Source of the DNA: Verrucomicrobiota bacterium
GTDB lineage: Bacteria > Verrucomicrobiota > Verrucomicrobiia > Limisphaerales > PALSA-1396
Length of the DNA: 64,000 nt
Direction: 5' to 3'
Assembly (NCBI GenBank): GCA_016200005.1
Contig: JACQFP010000033.1
Span: 1 to 64,000, forward strand
This document shows positions 9,146 to 17,805 of the stretch, piece after piece. The notes under the pieces were generated by a model, which ran no database searches, was not told the origin of the DNA, and saw only the letters and a list, made by a program, of their open reading frames with translations. The stretch's first letter is position 1; each line of letters starts with the position of its first letter. Made by a program: the position numbers and the translations under genes.

Positions 9146-10453
9146 ATGAAAAAACTTCACCGCAGGAAATTTCTCAAAAGCACTTTCGCCGCCGCCACGG
9201 GCCTGGCGCTCGCGCCCACTATCATTCCCGCCTCGGCCCTGGGACGCGGTGGCGCGGTGGCGCCGAGCGAACGTATTGTGCTGGGCGGCATCGGCATCGG
9301 CGGGCGCGGCCGGGACGATCTGCGCGCGATGCTGCCCGAGAAGGACGTGCAGTTCGTCGCCACCTGCGATCCGCAGAAGGCGCGGCGCGAAATCGTAAAG
9401 AAATTCGTGGACGAGCATTACGGCAACACCGATTGCAAGCTCTACGCGGACATCCGCGAGTTTCTAGCGGAGCGCACGGACATTGACGCAGTCCTGAGCG
9501 CGACCGGTGACCGCTGGCACGCGCTGGCCGCCATCTGGGCGATGCGCGCGGGCAAGGACATTTATTCCGAGAAGCCCTCCTCGATGACCATTGCGGAGGG
9601 CCGCGCCGTGGCGGATACGGCCAAACGCTACGGCCGCGTTTATCAAACCGGCACGCAGCGGTTGAGTGAGGCGAATCATGTTTATGCCATTGAACTGGCC
9701 CGCAGCGGGCGGCTCGGCCAGGTCCACACGGCCTACGCGCACATTGCGCCGTGGGACGCGGCCGAGATGCGGCACGACTGGCTGCCCGGCCAACCCGAAC
9801 CGCCGAAAGAGCAATCGGATTGGGACCTCTGGCTCGGCCCGTGCCCGTGGCGGCCGTACCATCCTGAATACACGCGCGGGGGCTGGCGCGGCCATTACGA
9901 CTTCCACACAAGCTGCATTGGCGAATGGGGCGCGCACACGTTTGCCCAAGCCCAGGCGGGACTCGGCATGTTGCACACCTCGCCCGTCCACTACCAATAC
10001 GTCAACAACATCAGCGGCGACGGCATGGTGACCAAGTTTGCCAACGGCACGAAGCTCATCCTGTCGCGCGGCGACAAACACTGGCACGGCTCCTGTGGTG
10101 AACGTTTCGACGGGCCGGAAGGCTGGATCGGCGCCGCCGACGGCTATCGGAAGACCGAGGCGTCGTCACCCAAGTTGCTGGAGGATTTCGACAAGGTGGT
10201 CCACGAATACCAGACGCGCACGCAACGCGCCATGAGTCACACCCGCAATTTCCTCGATTGCGTGAAGTCGCGCCAGTTGCCGGTGGCCAACGCGGAAGTG
10301 ATGCACCGTTCCATGAGTACCGTGCACGCGGCCAACATCTGCATGTGGCTCAAGCGCGACCTGACCTATGATCCGGTGAAGGAGGAATTTGTCAACGACG
10401 CCGAGGCCAACCGTCTTCGGTCCCGCGCGATGCGCGAACCGTTCATCATTTGA
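9146..10453 (+). CDS. Tat-exported Gfo/Idh/MocA-family oxidoreductase
   Basis: I choose ATG 9146 because a twin-arginine signal (KLHRRKFLKSTFAAATG) follows at once; 435 residues. The Rossmann domain begins at ERIVLGGIGIGGRGRDDLR (GxGxxG type). The family's EKP dinucleotide/substrate motif is present in DIYSEKPSSMT. The second half is the alpha/beta substrate domain. Family members oxidise or reduce sugars and related alcohols with NAD(P). Exported versions with a bound cofactor are very common in planctomycetes and verrucomicrobia, where they act on glycan breakdown products. The substrate cannot be assigned. The HEAT-repeat gene follows 26 bp downstream and is probably co-transcribed. Confidence 0.9.
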   Translation: MKKLHRRKFLKSTFAAATGLALAPTIIPASALGRGGAVAPSERIVLGGIGIGGRGRDDLRAMLPEKDVQFVATCDPQKARREIVKKFVDEHYGNTDCKLYADIREFLAERTDIDAVLSATGDRWHALAAIWAMRAGKDIYSEKPSSMTIAEGRAVADTAKRYGRVYQTGTQRLSEANHVYAIELARSGRLGQVHTAYAHIAPWDAAEMRHDWLPGQPEPPKEQSDWDLWLGPCPWRPYHPEYTRGGWRGHYDFHTSCIGEWGAHTFAQAQAGLGMLHTSPVHYQYVNNISGDGMVTKFANGTKLILSRGDKHWHGSCGERFDGPEGWIGAADGYRKTEASSPKLLEDFDKVVHEYQTRTQRAMSHTRNFLDCVKSRQLPVANAEVMHRSMSTVHAANICMWLKRDLTYDPVKEEFVNDAEANRLRSRAMREPFII

Positions 10454-10479
10454 TCAACGAGCCACCAATCTCAACAACC

Positions 10480-12441
10480 ATGAAAACGAAAAGCATTTTT
10501 CTAACGGCGGTGCTGTTGTGCGCCACAGCCGGCGCATTCGCGCAAGCTGCCAAGCCCGAGCCCACGCCCCTCCTCACGCAATCCCCGGACAAACTCATCG
10601 GTGTGCTCAAGTCCAAAGCCGGTCGGAAGGAAAAGGCCGATGCCTGTCGCGAACTCGCCGTCATTGGCACCAGCAAGGCCGTGCCCGTGCTCGTCGGTTT
10701 GCTCGCGGATGAGGAACTCACCCACATGGCCCGCTACGCGTTGGAAACCATCCCCGACCCTGGTGTGGACCAAGCGTTACGCGGCGAACTGACGCGGCTC
10801 AAAGGCCGGCCGCTCGTTGGAGTTATCGGCAGTCTCGGTGTGCGCAAAGATGCCAAGGCCGTGAAGCCCTTGTCGCAATTGCTCGGTCATACCGATCCCG
10901 AAGTCGCCCAGGCCGCCGCGCGTGCGCTCGGCAAAATCGGCACCGCCGAGGCCGCCAAAGCCATTGAGAATGCCCTCCCGACAACCGCGCCCGCGAACCG
11001 GCTCGCGTTCTGTGAGGGTTTGTTCCGTTGCGCCGAGACCTTCACATCCAAAGGCAAAACAAAAGAGGCCATCGCGCTTTACGATCGGCTTCGCGGATTG
11101 ACCGAAGTTCCGCACCAAGTCCGCGCCGGTGCGCTGCGCGGCGCCATCATCACCCGGGGCCAGGGCGGTCTTGGGCTGCTCAAAGAATTTCTCACCTCCA
11201 GCGACCGTGTCTTGTTCAACGCCGCCGTTCGTGCGTCGCTCGAAATGTCCGGTGCCGACGTGACCCGAGTGCTGACGACCAGCCTGCCGCAACTCCCAGC
11301 CGACAATCAGATTGTCCTCATGCAAGCGCTCGGAAGTCGCGGTGACGATTTGGCGGTGTCCGCGCTTGCCACCCAGGCAAGGGCAGGTGCGAAGGCCACC
11401 CGCGTAGCCGCCCTCCGCGCCGTGGCCGCCATCGGTCATTCTTCCTCCGTGCCTGTGATGGTCGAGTTGATCGAGGACCCGGAAAACGAAATCTCGCAGG
11501 CCGCGCTGGATGGGCTGGCGGGAATTCCGGGCCGGGAAGCTGACACGGTCGTGCTCAATATGGTCAAAAGCCCGAAAGCTGAGCGTCGGATTGCAGGCAT
11601 TGAACTGATCGGCCGACGCCGGATGGCCACGGCCGCTCCCGCATTGCTGACCGCCGTCTCCGACTCCGACGCCAAGGTGAGAGCCAGCACCCTCCAAAGA
11701 CTGGGCAGACTGGGCACACCCGCCGAAGTGCCCGACTTGATAAAACTGTTGTTGCGTTCGACCGACACGCAAGACCTCGATGGTTTGGCGGAGGCATTGA
11801 GCGGTATTTGCACCCGCGCTGGTTCGCCTGCACCGGCCACTGAACAAATCATCACCGCATTGGCGAGCGCGCAGCCTGCACAAAAAGGAGCCTTGCTCAA
11901 CGTTCTTGGTGCAGTCGGCGGAGAGAAAGCCCTCGCTTCGGTACGCGCCGGGTTGAGTGATCCGAACGCAGAAGTTCGGGATGCCGCCTTGCGTGCGCTG
12001 TCTGAGTGGCCCGATGCGGCAGCCGGGCCGGACCTCTTGCAAGTCGTGCGTTCAGCGGCGAACGGCAATCAGCGCGATGTGGCTTTTCGCGGCTACGTGA
12101 GGCTCGCCCGCGAATCAGGTGGGACGCCTGCCGAGAAGCTCAAGATGCTGACCGAAGCGGCAACCTTGACGACCAGTCCCCAGGAAAAAATGCTCGTGCT
12201 CGCCGGGTTGGGAGACATCCTTTCGGTTGAGTCGCTTCGATTGGTGACGCCACATTTGTCGGACCCGGCGGTGGCCGATGAGGCCGGCGCCGCGGCCGTC
12301 AAGATCGCCGAGAAACTCGACGCCAAAGATTCCGCTGACATCGGGACGTCGTTGAACCAGGTGCTGAAGTCCGCCAAGTCGCCACAGATTCTCGACCAGG
12401 CGCGCAAGCGAATGAACCAGCTCAAATTGCCGATTCCATGA
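10480..12441 (+). CDS. Secreted HEAT-repeat protein
   Basis: ATG 10480 gives 653 residues with a clean signal peptide (KSIFLTAVLLCATAGAFAQA). The rest is a run of about 30-residue HEAT/PBS-lyase-type helical repeats, for example VKPLSQLLGHTDPEVAQAAARALGKIG at about 138-165 and LASVRAGLSDPNAEVRDAALRAL near 495. There is no catalytic motif. HEAT solenoids are protein-binding scaffolds. The gene lies just after the Gfo/Idh/MocA gene, a pairing often seen in glycan-use loci of this phylum, so a periplasmic scaffold for those enzymes is possible (inference). Confidence 0.85.
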   Translation: MKTKSIFLTAVLLCATAGAFAQAAKPEPTPLLTQSPDKLIGVLKSKAGRKEKADACRELAVIGTSKAVPVLVGLLADEELTHMARYALETIPDPGVDQALRGELTRLKGRPLVGVIGSLGVRKDAKAVKPLSQLLGHTDPEVAQAAARALGKIGTAEAAKAIENALPTTAPANRLAFCEGLFRCAETFTSKGKTKEAIALYDRLRGLTEVPHQVRAGALRGAIITRGQGGLGLLKEFLTSSDRVLFNAAVRASLEMSGADVTRVLTTSLPQLPADNQIVLMQALGSRGDDLAVSALATQARAGAKATRVAALRAVAAIGHSSSVPVMVELIEDPENEISQAALDGLAGIPGREADTVVLNMVKSPKAERRIAGIELIGRRRMATAAPALLTAVSDSDAKVRASTLQRLGRLGTPAEVPDLIKLLLRSTDTQDLDGLAEALSGICTRAGSPAPATEQIITALASAQPAQKGALLNVLGAVGGEKALASVRAGLSDPNAEVRDAALRALSEWPDAAAGPDLLQVVRSAANGNQRDVAFRGYVRLARESGGTPAEKLKMLTEAATLTTSPQEKMLVLAGLGDILSVESLRLVTPHLSDPAVADEAGAAAVKIAEKLDAKDSADIGTSLNQVLKSAKSPQILDQARKRMNQLKLPIP

Positions 12442-12932
12442 CCCGTGCTCGAACGGCTCGCAAACAGTCATCGGCTGGAACCCGCCAGCGTCTGCACTCT
12501 CAGGGTTGAAATGGATTTTCTCCCCGTGCCCGTGGCGGCAGGCGTCCCCGCCGGCCGTAGATCCGGAGCGTCCTGCCCGGCGAAAAAGACCTGCCGGCGC
12601 ATCAACGCGCCGGGAAATCGCGTGAGGTGCTGAACACTTCGCCCGTCCATTCCAGGCGGCAAGACGCCGGCTCTCCACCGCAGGCAGGAGAGCCAGACGC
12701 TACCGTCCCGGTCCAGTTTGGGCGGCGAGGGTGGGAGGCGTGGCGGCTCAACGCTCGCTTGGAGAATTTCGTGATAAGGGCTTGCGCGTGCTGGCGGATT
12801 CTAAATGAACCATTCGTCCGTATCCGGAGGCCGTGCAAACGTGCGACCCGGAAGCTGTTCGTGAACTCCCCCGGACACAAAGCGCTGAAGGATCGTTGGG
12901 TAAACCAATGCTCATATCGGTTGGTGCGCGAT
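12442..12932. other. 491-bp stretch without a recognisable gene
   Basis: Open frames here have no recognisable protein features. A hairpin with GGCTCTCC/GGAGAGCC arms lies at about 12670-12701 inside sequence resembling the other palindromic repeats of the window. The two flanking genes converge here, so their terminators should fall in this region, but I see no hairpin followed by a T tract. Confidence 0.45.
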
Positions 12933-14171
12933 TCACCACTTCAATTCCTGCAAGCGCCGCGCAACTTCCTCGGCGTTGGCGCGGCTGTTGAAGGCGCTGA
13001 TGCGGAAATAGCCTTCGCCTTTTGAACCAAAACCGCTACCGGGCGTGATGACCACGTTTGCCTCGCCGAGGATTTTATCGAACGCCTGCCAACTGGTGGC
13101 ACCCTTTGGCGTGTGCACCCAGATGTACGGCGCGCTGACGCCGCCAAAGACTTTCAGCCCAGCCTGCTTCGCTCCCGCACGCAACACCGCGGCGTTGCCC
13201 ATGTAATGTTCGATAAGTGACTTCACCTGCGCCTTGCCTTCGGCGGAGTAAAGCGCCTCTGCGGCGCGCTGCACGATGTAACTCACGCCGTTGAACTTCG
13301 TCGTCGTGCGCCGCGCCCAAAGCGGATGCAGCGGCTTGGCCTCGCCGGACTTTGTCTGCGCGTTGAGGGACTTGGGCACGACGGTGAATGCGCAGCGCGT
13401 GCCAGTAAACCCACCGTTCTTCGAGAAGCTGCGAAACTCGATGGCACACTCGCGCGCGCCGGGGATTTCGTAAATCGAATGTGGCAGCGCCGGGTCGCTG
13501 ATGTACGCTTCATACGCCGCGTCGAACAAAATGATCGCCCTGTGTTCGAGGGCATATTTCACCCACGCTTCAAGTTGGGGACGATTGGCGACCGCGCCGG
13601 TCGGATTGTTCGGTGAGCAAAGATAAATCACGTCCACCTGGCGCTTCGGCGGTTCGGGAATGAAACCGTTGCCCGGTCGGCACGGCAGGTAAACGAGCTT
13701 GGAGTAAGTGCCGGCTTCGTTGGCAGGACCCGTGTGGCCCGCCATCACGTTCGTGTCCACATAGACCGGATACACCGGGTCGCTGATGGCAATTTTGTTT
13801 TTGCCGCCAAGAATGTCGAGGATGTTGCCCGTGTCACACTTCGTTCCATCGCTGACGAAGATTTCGTCATCGGCCACGTCGCAACCACGATCGCGGAAAT
13901 CATTTTGTGCAATGGTGGCGCGAAGCCATTCGTAACCTTGCTCCGGGCCGTATCCTTTGAATGTCTCACGCCCGGCCATTTCGTCCACGGCCTTGTGCAT
14001 CGCGGCGATGACGGCGGGTGGCAGCGGCTCGGTCACGTCGCCAATGCCGCAGCGGATGAGGCGTTTGGCAGCTTCGGGATTGGCGTCGCAAAATGTCTTC
14101 ACGCGCCGGCTGATTTCTGGAAACAGATAGCCGGCCTTCAGTTTCAAATAGTTCTCGTTCAAATAAGCCAT
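12933..14171 (-). CDS. dapL: LL-diaminopimelate aminotransferase
   Basis: This 412-residue protein matches the full length of DapL, a fold-type I PLP aminotransferase that converts tetrahydrodipicolinate directly to LL-diaminopimelate for lysine and peptidoglycan synthesis. It replaces the succinylase/acetylase branch. Visible features: [15 protein letters not shown] at the N-terminus, [20 protein letters not shown] near 185-194, FDAAYEAYI, and the PLP lysine K251 in [12 protein letters not shown]. The DapL route is known from chlamydiae, verrucomicrobia, cyanobacteria and plants, which fits the proposed host. It stands alone, with no other dap gene nearby. Confidence 0.96.
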   Translation of the reverse strand: MAYLNENYLKLKAGYLFPEISRRVKTFCDANPEAAKRLIRCGIGDVTEPLPPAVIAAMHKAVDEMAGRETFKGYGPEQGYEWLRATIAQNDFRDRGCDVADDEIFVSDGTKCDTGNILDILGGKNKIAISDPVYPVYVDTNVMAGHTGPANEAGTYSKLVYLPCRPGNGFIPEPPKRQVDVIYLCSPNNPTGAVANRPQLEAWVKYALEHRAIILFDAAYEAYISDPALPHSIYEIPGARECAIEFRSFSKNGGFTGTRCAFTVVPKSLNAQTKSGEAKPLHPLWARRTTTKFNGVSYIVQRAAEALYSAEGKAQVKSLIEHYMGNAAVLRAGAKQAGLKVFGGVSAPYIWVHTPKGATSWQAFDKILGEANVVITPGSGFGSKGEGYFRISAFNSRANAEEVARRLQELKW

Positions 14172-14269
14172 GATCTTTGTCTCAGTTTGAAATCAAAGTG
14201 CGGACGTTAGTCGAAGCGGCATGGCAAAGCAAGCGGGTCAACCTCGTCGAACCATCGGCAGCGCGAAAT

Positions 14270-14965
14270 TCAACTGTCTTTCGGTCTGAATCCGGGCGGT
14301 AAATTGGAGGCGGGCGGGGTGGCACTTGCCGGTGCCGGTTTGGGTGGAGCTTGGACTAGTTTTATCTCCGCCGCCGGCTTCCCAAAATCTGGATCAATTC
14401 TGGCGAGGCGCTCACGGGCTTTGACCGCCGCCGTGGTTTCGCCATATTCCGCCGCCACGCGGCGCAGCAACGCGACAGTTTTGTCCGGCTGACGCAGCTT
14501 GGAGTACAGATTGCAAAGCCGGATGGCCGACCAACCCCAGCGGTCCGGCGGCAGTTTCAGTTTAAGGACTTCCTCGTACTCCAACGCAGCGGCCAGTTGA
14601 TTCCTCAAATCCTTGTCGTAGATCTCCGCGATCCGCACCGCCGCATTCGTATCGCGCGGGTTTTTCTGAACATACTCGCGCAAAAGCCGGATGGCTTGGA
14701 GCGGGTCACCGTCGCCGCGCACCTGTTCTGCCTGGAGATATTCGGGATCGAGACTCTCCTCCTCGGCATCCGTGAACAGCAATTCCTCAGTCCGGTCGCC
14801 CATGTAATTGACGATGTCATACGCGCCGATCAGCCCGAGGGTAATCACCACCAAGAGAAATCCGACGCCGTAGCCCGCGGCGTGCGTATGGAAGAACGCC
14901 GCCGCAAAAACGCCCGTGAACAGGATCAAGCCCGCATACAAAATTATTTTTGCCCTTCCGCTCAT
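14270..14965 (-). CDS. Membrane-anchored TPR protein
   Basis: This 231-residue protein has two membrane helices at the N-terminus (about 8-28 and 30-52). Tetratricopeptide-like repeats follow from about residue 78: DPLQAIRLLREYVQKNPRDTN, the next unit with AAALEYEEVLKL, and DKTVALLRRVAAEYGET. The C-terminus is a Pro/Ala-rich tail. TPRs mediate protein-protein contacts; the partner is unknown. It runs in the same direction as the nucleoside transporter gene upstream but is separated by about 60 bp. Confidence 0.8.
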   Translation of the reverse strand: MSGRAKIILYAGLILFTGVFAAAFFHTHAAGYGVGFLLVVITLGLIGAYDIVNYMGDRTEELLFTDAEEESLDPEYLQAEQVRGDGDPLQAIRLLREYVQKNPRDTNAAVRIAEIYDKDLRNQLAAALEYEEVLKLKLPPDRWGWSAIRLCNLYSKLRQPDKTVALLRRVAAEYGETTAAVKARERLARIDPDFGKPAAEIKLVQAPPKPAPASATPPASNLPPGFRPKDS

Positions 14966-15024
14966 TTCGGATGTTGATCAGTTTAAACCGCCAACCTCAG
15001 CTTAAAAAGAATTTTCAGCACGGC

Positions 15025-16284
15025 TCATAATAACATTCCGGCCACTGTGGCCGTCAAATAACTTGCCAACAATCCGCCGATCATCGCGCGAATGCCCAGT
15101 TTGGCCATGTCGCCGCGACGCTCAGGCGCGAGCGATCCAATGCCGCCGACCTGGATGGCGATGCTTGCGAAGTTGGCGAAGCCGCACAATGCGTAGGTGG
15201 CCAGAACGAAGCTGCGTTCATCAACGACTGTCTTCGGGTTGGTGAGCGAGAGATAGCCAATGAATTCATTCAGGACGATGCGCTCCCCGAGGATGCCGCC
15301 GATCTTCAGACAATCCTGCGTCGGCACGCCCATCAGCCAGGCGAACGGCGCGTTCACCCAGCCGAAGATCGTCTGCAACGTGACCGGGGTTGCGACGCCC
15401 AACTTCGCTTGCGGAAAGGTGATGAGATAATTCGCCAGCGCCACGACGGCGATGAACGCAATGAGCATGGCCATGACATTGATCGCGAGCGTCATGCCCT
15501 CGCTGGCGCCGCGACAAAGAGCATCGATGCCGTTGGCCGTGGTGCGGGGCACGTCGGCGGGCGCGGTGGCGGCGGTTTCGCTTTGCTCGGTCTCGGGCAG
15601 CATCACTTTCGAGATGAGCAACGCCGCCGGCGCGCTCAGCACGGACGCGGTGAGCAAATGCCCGGCGATGTCATTGTGCCCGGCGTCCATTCCCATTTTA
15701 ATGTAAACCGCCGCGACGCCGCCCGCGATGGTCGCCATGCCGCCGGTCATCAAGCAGAGCAATTCGCTGCGTGTCATGCGCGCGACATAAGGTTTGATGA
15801 CCAACGGCGCTTCCGTCTGACCCATGAAGATGTTGGCTGCTGCCGCAAGCGTCTCACTGCCGCTCGTCCGCATCACCTTGCGCATCACCCACGCGACTGC
15901 GTGAACAATTTTTTGCAAAATGCCCCAGTGATAGAGCAGCGAAGAAAGCGACGAGACGATGATGATCGTGCCGGTTACCAGAACGGCGAATACCAGCGGG
16001 CGGTTGGGAAAAACCTGGCGCATGGTTTCGTCCACGGCCAGCGGACCGAAGACGAACTGGCAGCCTTCATTCGAGAATTGAATCAACTTGGTGATCGCGC
16101 GCCCGGTGAGGTCGAACACTGTGTGGCCAGCGTCGGTCTTAAGAATGAGCACCGCAAAGACGAATTGCAGCGCGATGCCCCAGATGACCGTGCGCCAGGG
16201 AAACAATTTACGGTTCAACGAAATCGCCCAGGCGAGCGCGACGAAAACCACCAGCCCCAGCAGGCTGATCAGCTTGAGTTGCAT
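15025..16284 (-). CDS. nupC: Concentrative nucleoside transporter (CNT family)
   Basis: Starting at ATG 16284 (MQLKLISLLGLVVFVALAW), the protein has 419 residues and about ten membrane segments, the size of bacterial NupC. CNT hallmarks are visible: the GQTEAPLVIKPYV motif in the first re-entrant hairpin, TGGMATIAGGVAAVYI, and the later ALCGFANFASIAIQVGG stretch. CNT proteins import nucleosides with H+ or Na+. An earlier in-frame ATG would add 16 polar residues and is less likely. No nucleoside-catabolism genes adjoin. Confidence 0.93.
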   Translation of the reverse strand: MQLKLISLLGLVVFVALAWAISLNRKLFPWRTVIWGIALQFVFAVLILKTDAGHTVFDLTGRAITKLIQFSNEGCQFVFGPLAVDETMRQVFPNRPLVFAVLVTGTIIIVSSLSSLLYHWGILQKIVHAVAWVMRKVMRTSGSETLAAAANIFMGQTEAPLVIKPYVARMTRSELLCLMTGGMATIAGGVAAVYIKMGMDAGHNDIAGHLLTASVLSAPAALLISKVMLPETEQSETAATAPADVPRTTANGIDALCRGASEGMTLAINVMAMLIAFIAVVALANYLITFPQAKLGVATPVTLQTIFGWVNAPFAWLMGVPTQDCLKIGGILGERIVLNEFIGYLSLTNPKTVVDERSFVLATYALCGFANFASIAIQVGGIGSLAPERRGDMAKLGIRAMIGGLLASYLTATVAGMLL

Positions 16285-16375
16285 GACGTGGACGGTAGCG
16301 GGTCGCGGGGAGTGAGTCGAGCGCCCAATCAACCGTCAGCAGTCGAGGTCTTTTGGCGCTGATCGATTTAGAGCG

Positions 16376-16497
16376 GTTGCCGAATTAATTTTCCGACTAC
16401 AAATACGCAGAACCCTCACCCGGTCTTCGACCACCCTCTCCCCATCGGATGGGGAGAGAAGAGGTGAGGGGCAATTCGGAAATTAATTCTGGCAAAC
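16376..16497. mobile_element. MITE-like element, second family (copy D)
   Basis: The ends are imperfect inverted repeats: GTTGCCGAATTAATTTTCC at 16376 and, on the other strand from 16497, GTTTGCCAGAATTAATTTCC. The 122-bp body holds the CCCTCTCCCC/GGGGAGAGAA hairpin and a block reading CCGGTCTTCGACCACCCT. A related block (CCGGCCTTCGACCACCCT) and related ends occur at 51781-52196. No obvious target duplication is left. It lies just upstream of larB and may carry its leader. Confidence 0.6.
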
Positions 16498-16553
16498 AGT
16501 ATATTCACTTTTTCCTACGTGACCGCACGCGACTTTCATGGCATCCTCGTCGC

Positions 16554-17315
16554 GTGACAATCACTGAGGCCACCAAGCTCTTGGAACTGTTTCGCACCGG
16601 CCGCGTCCGCCGCGAGAAGGTGTTGCGCGCCTTTCAACGGGCGCCGCTGGCCGACCTCGGTTTTGCCCAGGTGGACACGCACCGCGCGCTGCGAAAGGGT
16701 TTCCCGGAGGTCATTTTCGGCGCGGGCAAGACGCCGGCACAAGTGGTCAGAATCGCCGCCAGAATTTACGAACACGAACAGCGGTTGCTCGTGACGCGGA
16801 TCACTCCGGAGCACGCGCGGGCGCTACACAAAAAATTCAAGCGCACCGTGCATCACGAAATTCCCCGCTGCGTCACAATTGAAAGGAAGCCATTGCGGAA
16901 ACGCGCTGGAACGATTGCCGTTCTCTGCGCCGGCACGAGCGATTTGCCGGTCGCCGAGGAAGCGGCGGTCACGGCGGACATCATGGGCAATCGCGTGGAG
17001 CGGATTTACGATGTCGGCGTCGCCGGATTGCACAGGCTGTTGAGCCGACTGGAATTGATTCAACGTGCGAACGTGATCGTCGTCGTGGCAGGCATGGAAG
17101 GCGCGTTGCCGAGCGTGGTTGCCGGGCTGGTTTCAAAGCCGGTGATTGCGGTGCCGACGAGTGTCGGTTACGGCGCGAACTTCGGCGGCATCACGGCGCT
17201 GCTCGGCATGTTGACGAGTTGCGGGAGCGGCGTCACCGTAGTGAATATTGACAACGGCTTCGGCGCGGGGTATGCGGCGAGTCAGATCAACGCGCTTTGG
17301 AGCGGCGGTCTGTGA
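16554..17315 (+). CDS. larB: LarB, nickel-pincer cofactor carboxylase/hydrolase
   Basis: I start at GTG 16554, giving 253 residues; the frame continues upstream only into a repeat. LarB carboxylates nicotinic acid adenine dinucleotide and hydrolyses it to P2CMN, the first step toward the nickel-pincer nucleotide of lactate racemase-type enzymes. The PurE-like second half is clear: AVLCAGTSDLPVAEEAAVTA, VYDVGVAGLHRLL-type region, VVVAGMEGALPSVVAGLV and PTSVGYGANFGG with the final NIDNGFGAG. larC follows after one small gene. larA and larE are not in the window. Confidence 0.93.
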   Translation: MTITEATKLLELFRTGRVRREKVLRAFQRAPLADLGFAQVDTHRALRKGFPEVIFGAGKTPAQVVRIAARIYEHEQRLLVTRITPEHARALHKKFKRTVHHEIPRCVTIERKPLRKRAGTIAVLCAGTSDLPVAEEAAVTADIMGNRVERIYDVGVAGLHRLLSRLELIQRANVIVVVAGMEGALPSVVAGLVSKPVIAVPTSVGYGANFGGITALLGMLTSCGSGVTVVNIDNGFGAGYAASQINALWSGGL

Positions 17316-17375
17316 CCGCCAATTGAATCGCATGACTGCATTGACGAGGCAAACGCTGGAAGCAACGTCGACGGA

Positions 17376-17789
17376 ATGAATCAACAACGCAAAAGGTGGT
17401 TGCGAGTGGCCGCATCTATCAATTGTTCGTTGTGGCTGCTTACAGCAACATGGGGCTTGGTGGACATAGAGCAAGCATTTAACCGAGAATTCGCTCGGTC
17501 AGAGGACCGGCGAGAAGCCACCAATCGAATAGCGGAGGTGACCCGAATTCACCAGGTCAATCTTCGCGATCCTTATGGTATGTTTGGCCCTTCTGGTACG
17601 CGAGGGCAACGAGTGCCCGTTGGGTGGTGGCGTTATCGAACAATGGGTATTCCTCTCGCACCGTTCTTGATCATGGACGAAGCAGGTTATCAGGTTGGGC
17701 AGTTAGATGGAGTAGGCGGCCGCAGAATTGTTTTTTGGTTTTTTGGCTGGAGTCGCGAATGGTGGATAAAGTACTACTGGCTTTCTTAG
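17376..17789 (+). CDS. Hypothetical membrane-anchored protein
   Basis: This 137-residue protein has one N-terminal hydrophobic segment (about 10-30) followed by a soluble part rich in Arg and Trp, ending FFGWSREWWIKYYWLS. I do not recognise a family. Its codon use is more AT-rich than larB and larC on either side (runs such as tttttggtttttt), which suggests recent arrival between them. It ends 16 bp before larC, and the larC ribosome site (AGGAG) overlaps its 3' end. Confidence 0.6.
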   Translation: MNQQRKRWLRVAASINCSLWLLTATWGLVDIEQAFNREFARSEDRREATNRIAEVTRIHQVNLRDPYGMFGPSGTRGQRVPVGWWRYRTMGIPLAPFLIMDEAGYQVGQLDGVGGRRIVFWFFGWSREWWIKYYWLS

Positions 17790-17805
17790 GAGTATTTCTT
17801 TAAAC

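Noticed and set aside
9222-9911. Arg-rich antisense frame opposite the Gfo/Idh/MocA gene
   Set aside because: Its composition is that of the complement of a GC-rich gene; there is no domain or ribosome site.
14270-16284. Nucleoside transporter and TPR gene as a functional pair
   Set aside because: They share a strand but have a gap and no known link; treated as separate genes.
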